The position numbers were made by a program, and so were the translations under genes. 64,000 nt of DNA, taken from positions 62,001 through 126,000 of the forward strand of contig NZ_JAMTCT010000002.1 in the NCBI RefSeq assembly GCF_024171995.1. The letters are read 5' to 3'. Under the pieces are notes generated by a model. That model saw only the letters and a list, made by a program, of their open reading frames with translations. It did not search any database and was not told the origin of the DNA. The first letter of the stretch is position 1. Each line of letters starts with the position of its first letter. Shown in pieces: positions 39,524 to 47,898 of the stretch. The DNA is from Promicromonospora umidemergens (lineage in GTDB: Bacteria > Actinomycetota > Actinomycetes > Actinomycetales > Cellulomonadaceae).

Positions 39524-40663
39524 ATGTCCCGGTTGCGGAGTTTGCGGCCTGCGGCACCGATGGGCGACGCTGTGCCCGTGGCAGAGGAAGAGATCGAACA
39601 GGCAACCAACCTCGCCGTCACGCTCGGGTGGGTGGCCCTCGCGATCACCGTGGCGTTCTTCGCCGTGATGCTCGCCTCGAAGCTGGTGCGGTACGCCGCA
39701 CGCAGCAACGAGACGGTCCGGGAGATCGCCGTACGGATGCGCAAGCCCGCCCACGCCACGTTCATGGTCCTGGGCATGTGGATCGCCGTGTGGTCGACCG
39801 CGAACCGCGGTGACCACTGGTTCCCCGTGCTGGAGCACGTGGTGGTCGTGTCGGTGATCCTCAGCTCGGCCTGGATGGTCGCCACGATCGCGCTCGTGAT
39901 CGAGGACCGGGCGCTGCACCGCGTCGGCCACAGCATGGTCGGTCGCGACGCCCGCCGGCTACGCACCCAGATCATGGTCGTGCGCCGCCTGACCATGGGC
40001 CTCGTGTCGGTGGTGGCCTGCGCCGCCGTCCTGTTCACCTTCCCGGAGGCGCGCGCGGCCAGCGCCAGCCTGCTGGCGTCAGCGGGCGTGCTGTCCGTGG
40101 TCGCGGCCCTCGCGGCGCAGTCGTCGCTGGGCAACGTGTTCGCCGGGCTGCAGATCGCGTTCAGCGACGCGGTGCGGGTCGGCGACGTCGTCGTCGTCGA
40201 GGGCGAGTGGGGCACGATCGAGGACATCACCCTCGCGTACGTCGTCGTGGCGATCTGGGACGAGCGCAAGCTGATCCTGCCGTGCACCTACTTCACGTCG
40301 ACGCCGTACGAGAACTGGACGCGCAAGTCGTCCGAGGTGATGGGCACCGTGGAGATCGACGTGGACTTCCGGACGCCGTTGGAGCCGATGCGCACGGAGC
40401 TGCGGCGCCTCGTCGTGGAGTCACCGCTGTGGGACGGGCGTGTGGTGAGCCTGGAGGTCACCTCGGCGCTGGCCGGGGTGCTACGGGCCCGGGCGACGAT
40501 CAGCGCGGCGGACAGCTCGGCGTTGTGGAACCTGCAGTGCCTGGTGCGTGAGGGCCTGGTGACGTGGCTGCAGCGCGAGGCACCGGACGCCCTGCCCAGG
40601 ACGCGGTGGGAGCACGTCGCGACCGGCGCTGTGGTGCGAGCTGCCACGGAGGCCGCGGTCTAG
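39524..40663 (+). CDS. small-conductance mechanosensitive channel (MscS family)
   Basis: A membrane channel that in E. coli releases solutes on hypo-osmotic shock. It has hydrophobic segments near residues 32-54, 78-95, 105-130 and the pore helix region ASASLLASAGVLSVVAALAA with QSSLGNVFAGLQIAFSDAVR. The beta domain starts at VGDVVVVEGEWGTIEDITLA. The C-terminal alpha/beta part carries PYENWTRKSSEVMGTVEIDV. I chose the ATG at 39524 because AGGGTGA lies 8 nt upstream. A GTG at 39512 and starts at 39560 and 39578 remain possible. It converges on cls with a 4-nt gap. Confidence 0.88.
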   Translation: MSRLRSLRPAAPMGDAVPVAEEEIEQATNLAVTLGWVALAITVAFFAVMLASKLVRYAARSNETVREIAVRMRKPAHATFMVLGMWIAVWSTANRGDHWFPVLEHVVVVSVILSSAWMVATIALVIEDRALHRVGHSMVGRDARRLRTQIMVVRRLTMGLVSVVACAAVLFTFPEARAASASLLASAGVLSVVAALAAQSSLGNVFAGLQIAFSDAVRVGDVVVVEGEWGTIEDITLAYVVVAIWDERKLILPCTYFTSTPYENWTRKSSEVMGTVEIDVDFRTPLEPMRTELRRLVVESPLWDGRVVSLEVTSALAGVLRARATISAADSSALWNLQCLVREGLVTWLQREAPDALPRTRWEHVATGAVVRAATEAAV

Positions 40664-40667
40664 GGGG

Positions 40668-41978
40668 CTACAGCAGGGGACGCAGCGGGGTCAGGAGGTA
40701 CTCCCCGATCTTCGCGAGCGCCCCGCGTCCCTCCCACTGGGCGAGCGTGAGCTCCTGGGCGTTGGACAGGTCCATGGCGAAGATGTCCTCCATGCGGCCG
40801 GCCAGGCCGGGATCGACGACCTCGAGGTTGATCTCGTAGTTGCCGGTGAGGCTGAGGCGGTCGATGTTGGCGGTGCCGATCGTGGTCCAGCGGCGGTCGA
40901 TGGTGGCGGTCTTCGCGTGCACCATGGCGCCCTGGTACAGGAAGATCCGCACGCCGCCGCGCAGCAGGGACGCGTACTGGCCCCGGGCGAGCCAGTCGGC
41001 CACCACATGGTTGGAGCGGTGCGGCACCAGGACCCGGACATCGACGCCGCGCGCGGCTGCGGCCAGCAGCCCGGCGTGGATGTCGTGGTCGGGGATGAAG
41101 TAGGCCTGGGTGATGTAGACGTGGCTGATGGCCCGGTCGATGGCGTCGAGGTAGATCCCGCGGATGGGGAAGACGAGCTCGGACGGCGCGTTGCGCGCGG
41201 CCTTGAGGTGGGGCAGCCAGGTCCCGGAGCCGACGTCGGCCAGGATGGGGTGACGCGGCTTGCGGTGCCGGTTCCAGAAGTCGACGAACGCGTTGCGCAG
41301 CTCCCACGCGGAAGGCCCCTGGAGGCGGACGTGGGTGTCGCGCCAGTGCGTGGCGTACAGGGAGCCGATGTTGTACCCGCCGACGAAGCCGATCTCGTCG
41401 TCGACCACGAGGATCTTGCGGTGGTCGCGCCCGGAGGTGCGGATGTTGAGGTAGGCCATCCCGGGGCGCAGCACGGGGAAGCGCAGCACGTGCACGGCCG
41501 GCGGGAAGCGGAAGAACGAGTACGGGACCACGAGGTTGGCGAAGCCGTCCACGATGACGTAGACCTTGACCCCGCGCGCCGACGCGTCGATGAGGGCCTG
41601 CTTGAACTGCTGGCCCACGTGGTCGCTCTTCCAGATGTACGACTCGAGCATCACGGTGCTGCGAGCGCCGCGGATCGCCTCGAGCATCGCCTCGAACAGG
41701 TCGGCACCGTAGGTGTAGACCGTGGTCGCGGTCTGGTCGATGTGCTCGGTGAGGGGCTTCTCCGTGGGGAACTTCGCCGTGAGCGGGTGCAGGCGCCGTC
41801 GGACCATGTCGGTGACGGTGAGCGCGACCGCTGCCCCGACCGGTACCGCGGCCGCGATGATCGCGGCCCGGGTCGCGATCGTGCGTGCCCGCTGCACGAA
41901 TCCGACCGGGACGTCGAGCGTGAGCTGGGGGAGGTTGCTGAGCTGGGGAAGGTTACCGGGGACCTTGCGAGACGCCAC
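40668..41978 (-). CDS. cls: cardiolipin synthase (phospholipase D family)
   Basis: A 436-residue membrane-associated enzyme that makes cardiolipin from phosphatidylglycerol in the bacterial PLD-type pathway. One hydrophobic segment lies at about residues 37-58. Both HKD motifs are intact: GRDHRKILVVDDEIGFVGG in the first half and VHAKTATIDRRWTTIGTAN in the second. A single membrane segment rather than two is typical of this subgroup. It is convergent with the channel gene. Confidence 0.92.
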   Translation of the reverse strand: MASRKVPGNLPQLSNLPQLTLDVPVGFVQRARTIATRAAIIAAAVPVGAAVALTVTDMVRRRLHPLTAKFPTEKPLTEHIDQTATTVYTYGADLFEAMLEAIRGARSTVMLESYIWKSDHVGQQFKQALIDASARGVKVYVIVDGFANLVVPYSFFRFPPAVHVLRFPVLRPGMAYLNIRTSGRDHRKILVVDDEIGFVGGYNIGSLYATHWRDTHVRLQGPSAWELRNAFVDFWNRHRKPRHPILADVGSGTWLPHLKAARNAPSELVFPIRGIYLDAIDRAISHVYITQAYFIPDHDIHAGLLAAAARGVDVRVLVPHRSNHVVADWLARGQYASLLRGGVRIFLYQGAMVHAKTATIDRRWTTIGTANIDRLSLTGNYEINLEVVDPGLAGRMEDIFAMDLSNAQELTLAQWEGRGALAKIGEYLLTPLRPLL

Positions 41979-42020
41979 GGGCTCACGGTACCCGGTCTCG
42001 GAGGCCCGGCATCGGATTTT

Positions 42021-43061
42021 CTACGGGCCGTCAGCGATCGACGCCGCCAGGGGGTGGGACCGGATGGCGGCGGCGAGCTCGCCCTCGATGCGGTCGAGGT
42101 AGACGCCGGTGGTGGCGATCGAGGCGTGTCCGAGCAGCTCGGCGACGACCTTGACGTCCCACCCGTCGGCCACGAGCAGGGTCGCGGTGGTGTGCCGCAG
42201 CGCGTGGGGGGTGGCCTCGCGCTGGTAGGGCGCGGGCATGCGGGACACGGCGCGGGACAGCAGCGCCCGGATCGCCTGGGTGTCGATGCGGCGCCCGCGC
42301 CAGGACAGCAGGAGGGCGCGCTGTGCGTCGGCGTCCTGGGGCCGCTTCGTGGCGAGGGTGGGGCGCAGGCGGGTGAGGTAGTCCTCAAGGGCACGGGCCA
42401 GGGGCGGTGACAGGGTCACGGTGCGGGTGTTGCCACCCTTGCCGCGGATGCGCCACGTGGTGCGCTCGGGCTCCCGGGCGACGTCGTCGACGTCGGTGCG
42501 GGCGAGCTCCGACACGCGCGGGCCGAGGACGAGCAGGAGCGCGACCACCAGCCGGTCGCGCAGGGCGAGGTCCTGGTCGGTGCGGGCCGGGGTGCTGGAC
42601 GGCGCGGTGGTCAGCAGGCTGCGTGCCGCGCCCGCCGACAGGGCTGTGCGGGCGGTGCGCAGGGTGCCGCGGACCTTGGCGGGCGGGGCGGCCCACTGCA
42701 TCGGGTCGGCCTGTACCCAGCACTCGCGGGCCGCGTACGCGAAGAACCGGGTGACAGACTGGCGGAACCGGTTGACGGTGGCGGTGCTGCGCCCGGGGCC
42801 GGGCTTGCGGCCCGGGTCGGTGTACCGGGCGTCGGGCGCGGACTGGTAGCGCACCAGGACGCTGTCGACGTCGGGTCCGGTCACGTCGTCGAGCACCCGG
42901 TCGCGGCCCGTGAGCCGGCCGAACTCGGTGACGTCACGCGTGTAGCTGCGTGCCGTGGCGGGGGACAGGACCCCGCGGATCGTCTCGACCTCGACCGTCG
43001 CGAGATAGCGGCGGGTGGCTTCGGCGACGGTGATGCGCTCGAGGCGCGGAGGAGCGACCAT
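42021..43061 (-). CDS. tyrosine recombinase / site-specific integrase
   Basis: A 346-residue phage-integrase-family recombinase. The N-terminal SAM-like core-binding domain is followed by the catalytic domain with Arg182 (LGPRVSELARTDV), the beta-hairpin Lys (RGKGGNTRTVTL), HALRHTTATLL (His286, Arg289), His312 (LLGHASIATTGVY) and Tyr321. All catalytic residues are present. The ATG at 43061 follows AGGGTGA by 5 nt; a GTG at 43091 would add 10 residues. No attachment site, excisionase or tRNA is visible next to it. It marks the border between core and accessory-like genes. Confidence 0.88.
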   Translation of the reverse strand: MVAPPRLERITVAEATRRYLATVEVETIRGVLSPATARSYTRDVTEFGRLTGRDRVLDDVTGPDVDSVLVRYQSAPDARYTDPGRKPGPGRSTATVNRFRQSVTRFFAYAARECWVQADPMQWAAPPAKVRGTLRTARTALSAGAARSLLTTAPSSTPARTDQDLALRDRLVVALLLVLGPRVSELARTDVDDVAREPERTTWRIRGKGGNTRTVTLSPPLARALEDYLTRLRPTLATKRPQDADAQRALLLSWRGRRIDTQAIRALLSRAVSRMPAPYQREATPHALRHTTATLLVADGWDVKVVAELLGHASIATTGVYLDRIEGELAAAIRSHPLAASIADGP

Positions 43062-43286
43062 GACCGTCACCCTAGGCGGGACCACTGACACTCCCGATAT
43101 GCCGGAATGTGTCGCTGACCTGCGAAGCGACCGGCACCTCTCGACAGGTCGCCCAGGTGGCTCAGGTCAGGTCGCGCCGGCGCATCCCCGCGAGCACCCC
43201 ACGGTGGCGCGCCGGGGTGGGGTCCTGCGTCCGTCCGGGAGCGGCAGTCGTGTACGCAGGCTGACGCAGACGGACGCCCGTCGAGG

Positions 43287-43859
43287 TCAGGCGCCCGTCG
43301 GGACGAGGGCACGCAGGAGGGTCGTCAGGCCGGCCGCGGCGTCGTCCGACCCCGGTGGAGTCCCGGGGAACGCGAGCCGGTGCAGCACCAAGCCGTCCAG
43401 GTGCGCCATGACGAGCGCAGTGTGCGTGTCCGGGTCGCGGGAGCCGGCCGCCGCCAGCCACTCCCGGCCGATGGCGGCCACCCGCCGCGCGCCGCGCCCC
43501 ATCTCGGCCTGCAGCGACTCGTCCCGCGCCGCCTCCATGAACAGCGTGTACCGCGCGACCGTCAAGGTGCGCAGGGGGCCGGTGAGGGTCTCGACCATGG
43601 TTCCCAGGGTCCCCGCGAGCGCCTCAGGTGTGGTCGGGGACGCCGCACCGGCCAGGCGGTCCCAGCCCGCGACCTCGGTGTCGATCATCCGCACGACCAT
43701 CGCCCGCAGCAGGGCCTCCCGGGTACGGAACAGGTTCGACGCCGAACCGGTGGGCAGGCCGGCCGCGGCATCGACCGCACGGTGGGTGAGAGCACGCAGG
43801 CCATTGGTGCCGACCGCACGGATCGCGGCGTCGAGCAGGGCCTCTGAACGGGTGGGCAT
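43287..43859 (-). CDS. TetR-family repressor
   Basis: A 190-residue regulator: the HTH (LLDAAIRAVGTNGLRALTHR, AVDAAAGLPTGSASNLFRT) is followed by a helical ligand domain. On the minus strand TAGTGT (43871-43866) ends 6 nt before the ATG, so the message appears leaderless. This -10 box overlaps one of two palindromic operators, predicting autorepression. It is divergent from the FAD monooxygenase, which it should control. Confidence 0.9.
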   Translation of the reverse strand: MPTRSEALLDAAIRAVGTNGLRALTHRAVDAAAGLPTGSASNLFRTREALLRAMVVRMIDTEVAGWDRLAGAASPTTPEALAGTLGTMVETLTGPLRTLTVARYTLFMEAARDESLQAEMGRGARRVAAIGREWLAAAGSRDPDTHTALVMAHLDGLVLHRLAFPGTPPGSDDAAAGLTTLLRALVPTGA

Positions 43860-43867
43860 CCCCACAC

Positions 43868-43901
43868 ACTACGGCTGTAGTCAACGCACTACACCTGTAG
43901 T
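43868..43901. promoter_or_regulatory. double TetR operator in the divergent promoter
   Basis: Two copies of the inverted repeat ACTACnnnnGTAGT (43868-43881 and 43888-43901) lie with centres 20 bp apart, two helical turns. The first overlaps the tetR -10 box and the second touches TACCGT (43901-43906), the probable -10 of the monooxygenase gene. Confidence 0.85.
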
Positions 43902-43913
43902 ACCGTCGCCGGC

Positions 43914-45032
43914 ATGCCCCACGCCACCATCATCGGAGCCGGGATCGCAGGCACCGCAACCGCCATCGGCCTCACCCGCACCGGCTGGCACGTCACCCTC
44001 CACGAACGCACCGACCACCCCGAGACCAGCGGAGCAGCCCTCGGCATCTGGCCCACGGCGCTGGCGGCCCTGGACGAGCTCGGCGTGGGGGACGCCCTGC
44101 GCGCCGTCGCCACACCCCAGGCGGCCGGCAGCATCCGGCGGCCCGACGGCGCGGTGCTGGCCGCGCTCAGCGCCGAACGCGCCACCCGCCGCCCGGGGGA
44201 CCACGTCCACCTCGTCGCCCGGCGCGACCTGGCCACGCTGCTCGCGGCGGCCCTGCCTCCGGACGCCGTGCGCTACGGCTCCCGGATCGCCCCCGCCGGA
44301 CCTGGTCTTGGCGGCCTCGATGACCACCTCGACGGTGGCGCCGACGTCGTCGTCGTGGCGGACGGCGTCTTCAGCGCCCACCGCACGGCGCTGCTCGGCC
44401 GGCGGTACCAGGCCCGCTACACCGGGCAGAGCGGCCTGCGCGGACGTGTGGCGGTCACGACGCACGAGGTGACCGAGACGTGGGGGCCGGGGCGGAGGTT
44501 CGGCATCACGCCCTACCTCGACGGCACCACCAACTGGTACGCGTCGCTGGACGCACCGCCCGGAGAACGCGCGGCCGGGGGAGATGTCGCCATGCTGCGC
44601 GAGCTGTTCGCCGGCTGGCACGACCCGATCGGGCAGGTCCTGGACGTGCTCACCGAGGACGACGTCATGCGCCACGACCTGTACGACGTCCATCCGCACC
44701 TGCCCACCTACATCGTGTCGGGCGGTTCCGGGAACGCGGTGCTGGTCGGCGACGCGGCCCACGGCATGACCCCCGACCTCGGTCGCGGTGCCTGCGAAGC
44801 GCTCGTCGACGCGGCCACCCTGGCTCGCTGCCTCGCGCCGCCGGCCGCCTCGGGCTCGGGAAACGCGTTGGGGAGCCCGTCCGGGAGCGTGGCCGCGGGG
44901 CTGGCCCGCTACGACCGCCTGCGCCGCCGACCCACCCAGCTCCTGCAGACGCTCGCCCGCGGCGTGGGCCGGACGGCGCACGCCCGCCACCTGACCGGGA
45001 TGCGCGACCTCCTGCTGCGCGTCGCACGCTGA
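43914..45032 (+). CDS. FAD-dependent monooxygenase (PHBH type)
   Basis: A 372-residue flavoprotein hydroxylase. The FAD-binding GxGxxG motif IIGAGIAGTATAIGLTRTGW is at the N-terminus, a second FAD/NAD-binding motif VVVVADGVFSAHR is in the middle, and VLVGDAAHGMTPDLGRG binds the FAD ribitol. Relatives hydroxylate aromatic compounds or inactivate drugs such as tetracyclines. The adjacent TetR repressor suggests induction by the substrate or a related ligand. TACCGT 7 nt upstream makes the transcript leaderless. Confidence 0.9.
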   Translation: MPHATIIGAGIAGTATAIGLTRTGWHVTLHERTDHPETSGAALGIWPTALAALDELGVGDALRAVATPQAAGSIRRPDGAVLAALSAERATRRPGDHVHLVARRDLATLLAAALPPDAVRYGSRIAPAGPGLGGLDDHLDGGADVVVVADGVFSAHRTALLGRRYQARYTGQSGLRGRVAVTTHEVTETWGPGRRFGITPYLDGTTNWYASLDAPPGERAAGGDVAMLRELFAGWHDPIGQVLDVLTEDDVMRHDLYDVHPHLPTYIVSGGSGNAVLVGDAAHGMTPDLGRGACEALVDAATLARCLAPPAASGSGNALGSPSGSVAAGLARYDRLRRRPTQLLQTLARGVGRTAHARHLTGMRDLLLRVAR

Positions 45033-45102
45033 CGGGCCTACCAGACTGCGCCAGGGGCGGGGGCGGGGGCCATCGCGAGGTCGGCGGCCATGATTCAATC
45101 CG

Positions 45103-46152
45103 GTGGTGCGTGCCATCCTCTTCGACGAGTTCCGAGGTCCCGCCGGCGTCCGTGAGGTGCCTGGTCCCAGCGCCCCCGACGGGGGAGTGGTCGTGCGGGT
45201 GCACGCCACGGGCCTGTGCCTGAGCGACTGGCATGCCTGGGCCGGGCACGACGCCGACATCACCGCCCTGCCGCACGTCCCTGGCCACGAGCTCGCCGGC
45301 ACGATCGCCGAGGTCGGTGCCGGCGTCACGAGCTGGCGGGTGGGTGACCGGGTGACCGTGCCGTTCGTCAGCGGCTGCGGTACCTGCCAGTGGTGCCGCG
45401 GAGGTCAGGCACAGGTGTGCCCCGACCAGACCCAGCCCGGCTTCACCCACTGGGGCTCGTACGCGGAGCTCGTGGCGCTGCACGCGGCCGACGCCAACCT
45501 GGTCGCCGTCCCCGACGACGTCTCCTTCGAGACGGCGGCCGGCCTGGGCTGCCGCTTCGCGACCGCCTACCGGGCGGTGGCCGGGCGTGCGCAGGTCCGG
45601 GCAGGGGAGTGGGTGGCGGTGGTCGGCGCGGGCGGCGTCGGGCTCAGCGCGATCATGATCGCGGTGGCCCGTGGGGCGCGTGTCGTCGCGGTCGACCGCT
45701 CCACGGTGGCGCTGGACGCGGCCCGGCGTGCTGGGGCCGAGCGCACGGTGCTCGCCGACGGCCTCGACGTCCCGGCCGTCGTGCAGCAGGTGACCGACGG
45801 CGGCGCGCACGTCACGGTGGACGCCGTCGGGAGCGAGCAGACGTGCGCCGACGCGATCGGGAGCCTGCGCCGCCGTGGGCGCCACGTCCAGGTGGGCCTG
45901 TTCCCGCCCGTCGACGGTGGCCCGCGCGTGCCCATGGGCCGGGTGATCGCCTGGGAGCTCGACGTGCTGGGCAGCCACGGCATGGCCGCCGCCGACTACC
46001 CCGAGATGCTCGACCTGGTCGCCTCCGGGACGCTGCGGCCCCAGGACCTGCTGGACCGGGTGGTCGGCCTGGCGGAGGCGGCAGCGCTCCTGCCGACGAT
46101 GGACACCGCGCCGCGCGCCGGGATGGTCGTGCTCGACCCGCGGCAGGCGTGA
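45103..46152 (+). CDS. zinc-dependent alcohol dehydrogenase
   Basis: A 349-residue medium-chain dehydrogenase. Catalytic zinc ligands are in TGLCLSDWH and PHVPGHELAG. The structural zinc lobe has four cysteines in GCGTCQWCRGGQAQVC. The nucleotide-binding motif is VAVVGAGGVGLSAIMIAVAR. The C-terminus (GRVIAWELDVLGSHGM) is typical of alcohol or glutathione-independent aldehyde enzymes. The start is GTG at 45103 or 45106. TTCAAT 6 nt before the latter is a weak -10 candidate. Confidence 0.92.
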   Translation: MVRAILFDEFRGPAGVREVPGPSAPDGGVVVRVHATGLCLSDWHAWAGHDADITALPHVPGHELAGTIAEVGAGVTSWRVGDRVTVPFVSGCGTCQWCRGGQAQVCPDQTQPGFTHWGSYAELVALHAADANLVAVPDDVSFETAAGLGCRFATAYRAVAGRAQVRAGEWVAVVGAGGVGLSAIMIAVARGARVVAVDRSTVALDAARRAGAERTVLADGLDVPAVVQQVTDGGAHVTVDAVGSEQTCADAIGSLRRRGRHVQVGLFPPVDGGPRVPMGRVIAWELDVLGSHGMAAADYPEMLDLVASGTLRPQDLLDRVVGLAEAAALLPTMDTAPRAGMVVLDPRQA

Positions 46153-46338
46153 CAGCCGCCATGGGTCGGCCTGTGCGCGGGTTCGTGCGGCTTCGTGCGT
46201 GGCGAGGTTGCGGTCTGCCTGGTTGCGGTCTGCCCGCCCGGGTCATCATCCTGGATGCGGGACGGTCGACGGTTGCTGTCACACCGGCAACGGTTCAGTG
46301 CAGCGGCTTGGTACGGCATCGGTCCGAGATGCGGCACC

Positions 46339-46437
46339 GAGCCGCAGCTTACGCGTCAACCAGCCCGAGGACGGGGCGCCGAACCGCAAGTTACGCGTCA
46401 ACCGGCCCGGGGACAGGCGCCGAACCGCAACCTGATG
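46339..46437. repeat. 42-bp tandem repeat, two copies plus partial third
   Basis: Unit 1 (46339-46380) and unit 2 (46381-46421) share TTACGCGTCAACC and end in GCGCC. A third copy begins GAACCGCAA at 46422 and then diverges. Confidence 0.75.
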
Positions 46438-46558
46438 GTGGTCTTGGACGCCGAACCGATGCCAACACGTCACGGGGCACCCCTGTAGACGCGGACCTTG
46501 CGGCTCGGCATCCGTATCGACGCGGACCTTGCGGCTCGGCGGCCGTGGGCTCGGCAAC

Positions 46559-46618
46559 TATGGACCCGGCGCCTATGGACCCGGCGGTCATGGGCCCGGC
46601 GCCTATGGACCCGGCGGT
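46559..46618. repeat. 15-bp tandem repeat, four units
   Basis: Units of the form TATGGACCCGGCGCC / TATGGACCCGGCGGT alternate; the third unit begins CATGGG. The period is a multiple of three but no gene is supported. Confidence 0.8.
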
Positions 46619-46767
46619 CGGGACGGCACGATGGTCGGGTCTGAGTCCTGCCCGAGCAGGTTCGGCTACCGGCCCGTGCCAGTAGCGCACGTCTGGTCGG
46701 TGTTCGCCGACTCCCGGTGTGCGCTCCCGCGCGGCTGACCGGCTCCCCGGAAGCCGCCCCAGGTGGC

Positions 46768-47346
46768 TCAGGCGGCCCAGCGCAAGAGCGCGTCGAGCGG
46801 GGCCGGCACCCGGTCCAGCGGCAGCACCTGTGCCAGGCGGCGCCCGTAGCGTTCCTTGCGTCCGCCCTTGGAACCGATGAAGCGGTGCAGCTGCTGGGTG
46901 GTGGTGCGCTCACGCTGCGCCGGCTGTCCCTGCAGCCGCTCGAAGCTGCGCAGCTCGCCCTCCGCTTCGATCAGGGCGAGGAACCCGTCGATGCCGATCG
47001 CCCGGATCAGCTCGTCCTCGAGGTCCCGGTCGCAGCGGAAGAAGCCGACGTCGGCCAGGGGAGTCGTGGCCGCGAACGGACGCAGCCCCACCCGGTCCAG
47101 GCCCTTGACGACGAAGCGCTCCTCAGCGGCGTCGTACAGGCCGCCCAGGCGAAGGTCCTGGTCACCCAGCGCTACGAGGTGATGCCCGATATTGGTGATC
47201 CCGCCCATCGCGAGGACCTGCACCCCGAGGTTGGCCAGGGGGAGGCCCAGGCGGGCGGCGAGGGTCTCCACGGCTGCTCGGTCGCTCTCACCCTCCACGA
47301 GCACCGCGGTGCTCGTGGAGGCGGCGAGCACTCCTGCGAGGTTCAT
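46768..47346 (-). CDS. stand-alone TOPRIM protein, OLD-nuclease type
   Basis: A 192-residue protein made of little more than a TOPRIM fold. TAVLVEGESDRAAVETLAAR supplies the catalytic Glu (about residue 18), VLAMGGITNIGHHL and LGGLYDAAEERF the second acidic strand (Asp72), and FFRCDRDLEDELI the DxD/DLED signature (Asp106, Asp108) seen in OLD-family nucleases. No ABC-ATPase domain or gene accompanies it. A basic stretch near the C-terminus (RFIGSKGGRKERYGRR) may bind nucleic acid. TACGAT ends 8 nt upstream of the ATG. It is probably a nuclease or nucleotidyltransferase-like enzyme, with role unknown. Confidence 0.8.
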   Translation of the reverse strand: MNLAGVLAASTSTAVLVEGESDRAAVETLAARLGLPLANLGVQVLAMGGITNIGHHLVALGDQDLRLGGLYDAAEERFVVKGLDRVGLRPFAATTPLADVGFFRCDRDLEDELIRAIGIDGFLALIEAEGELRSFERLQGQPAQRERTTTQQLHRFIGSKGGRKERYGRRLAQVLPLDRVPAPLDALLRWAA

Positions 47347-47619
47347 GGTCTCGGATCGTATGCCTCGGCACCGGGGACGGGCCGCAGATTTCCCGGCCTG
47401 CTACCGTGTTGACCTGACTTCATCGTGGTTAACCGTTGTGTTGCGCTATACACAATGCTTTAGATGTGTTGGCACCGGACGAGCGGGGTAGTGGGGCGGC
47501 CTGGGTGCCGTCAGGGTCCGACGCCGACGTCGCTGCGCCTGCCGTATCCGCTGCCGGGTTGTCGGGTCGCAGAACCCTGAGATCGGTCAGATGCGCTGCG
47601 CGACCCTGAGTTCGGTCGC

Positions 47620-47661
47620 TTGTCATGAGATCGGTCCATCGACGGACCGATCTCATGACAA
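47620..47661. repeat. perfect 18-bp inverted repeat
   Basis: TTGTCATGAGATCGGTCC (47620-47637) and its exact complement (47644-47661) surround a 6-nt spacer. The half-site core TGAGATCGGTC also occurs upstream at 47578-47588 and, with one change, at 47607-47617. Flanking genes diverge, so it cannot end either transcript. Confidence 0.85.
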
Positions 47662-47810
47662 CGGACCGGAATGGCGTTCACGGCCATGCCAAGCCGACCA
47701 ACCGAAACGGCAGGCGGTCCATCGAATAGCGGGCGCGGACCTCCGGCAAGGTGTGCGGGCACGGTGTCATGCGGGGTGCGGTTCCGGACCGTTCCGAGCG
47801 CCGTAATGAC

Positions 47811-47824
47811 ATAATGTACATTAT
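47811..47824. promoter_or_regulatory. candidate GntR-type operator
   Basis: ATAATGTACATTAT is a perfect 14-bp palindrome in an otherwise GC-rich region, 88 nt upstream of the -10 box of the dehydrogenase gene. Confidence 0.5.
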
Positions 47825-47898
47825 CGGTTCTGCGTCCGAGTGTGTGCTGCGACGTGTGCTGCAGCCCGTCCTGGCACAAAGCCAGCACCCGCACCGGG

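Larger units (their letters stand above)
46153..46767. repeat. gene-free, repeat-dense intergenic region
   Basis: No supported gene lies here. Three families of short tandem repeats are visible: 42/41-bp units at 46339-46421 with a partial third copy; a 31-bp period carrying GACGCGGACCTTGCGGCTCG (46488 and 46519); and four 15-bp units at 46559-46618. In addition TTGCGGTCTGCC occurs twice at 46208-46234. A common core, TTGCGG next to TCGGC or its complement GCCGAACCGCAA, recurs about seven times in both orientations. The open frames across it are repeat translations (GPGAY or SIGAG) without a start signal. Confidence 0.7.

Noticed and set aside
46529-46738. Small frame encoding a GPGAY/GPGG-rich peptide
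   Set aside because: It has no start signal or ribosome-binding site, and the periodicity comes from a 15-bp DNA repeat in a repeat-rich spacer.
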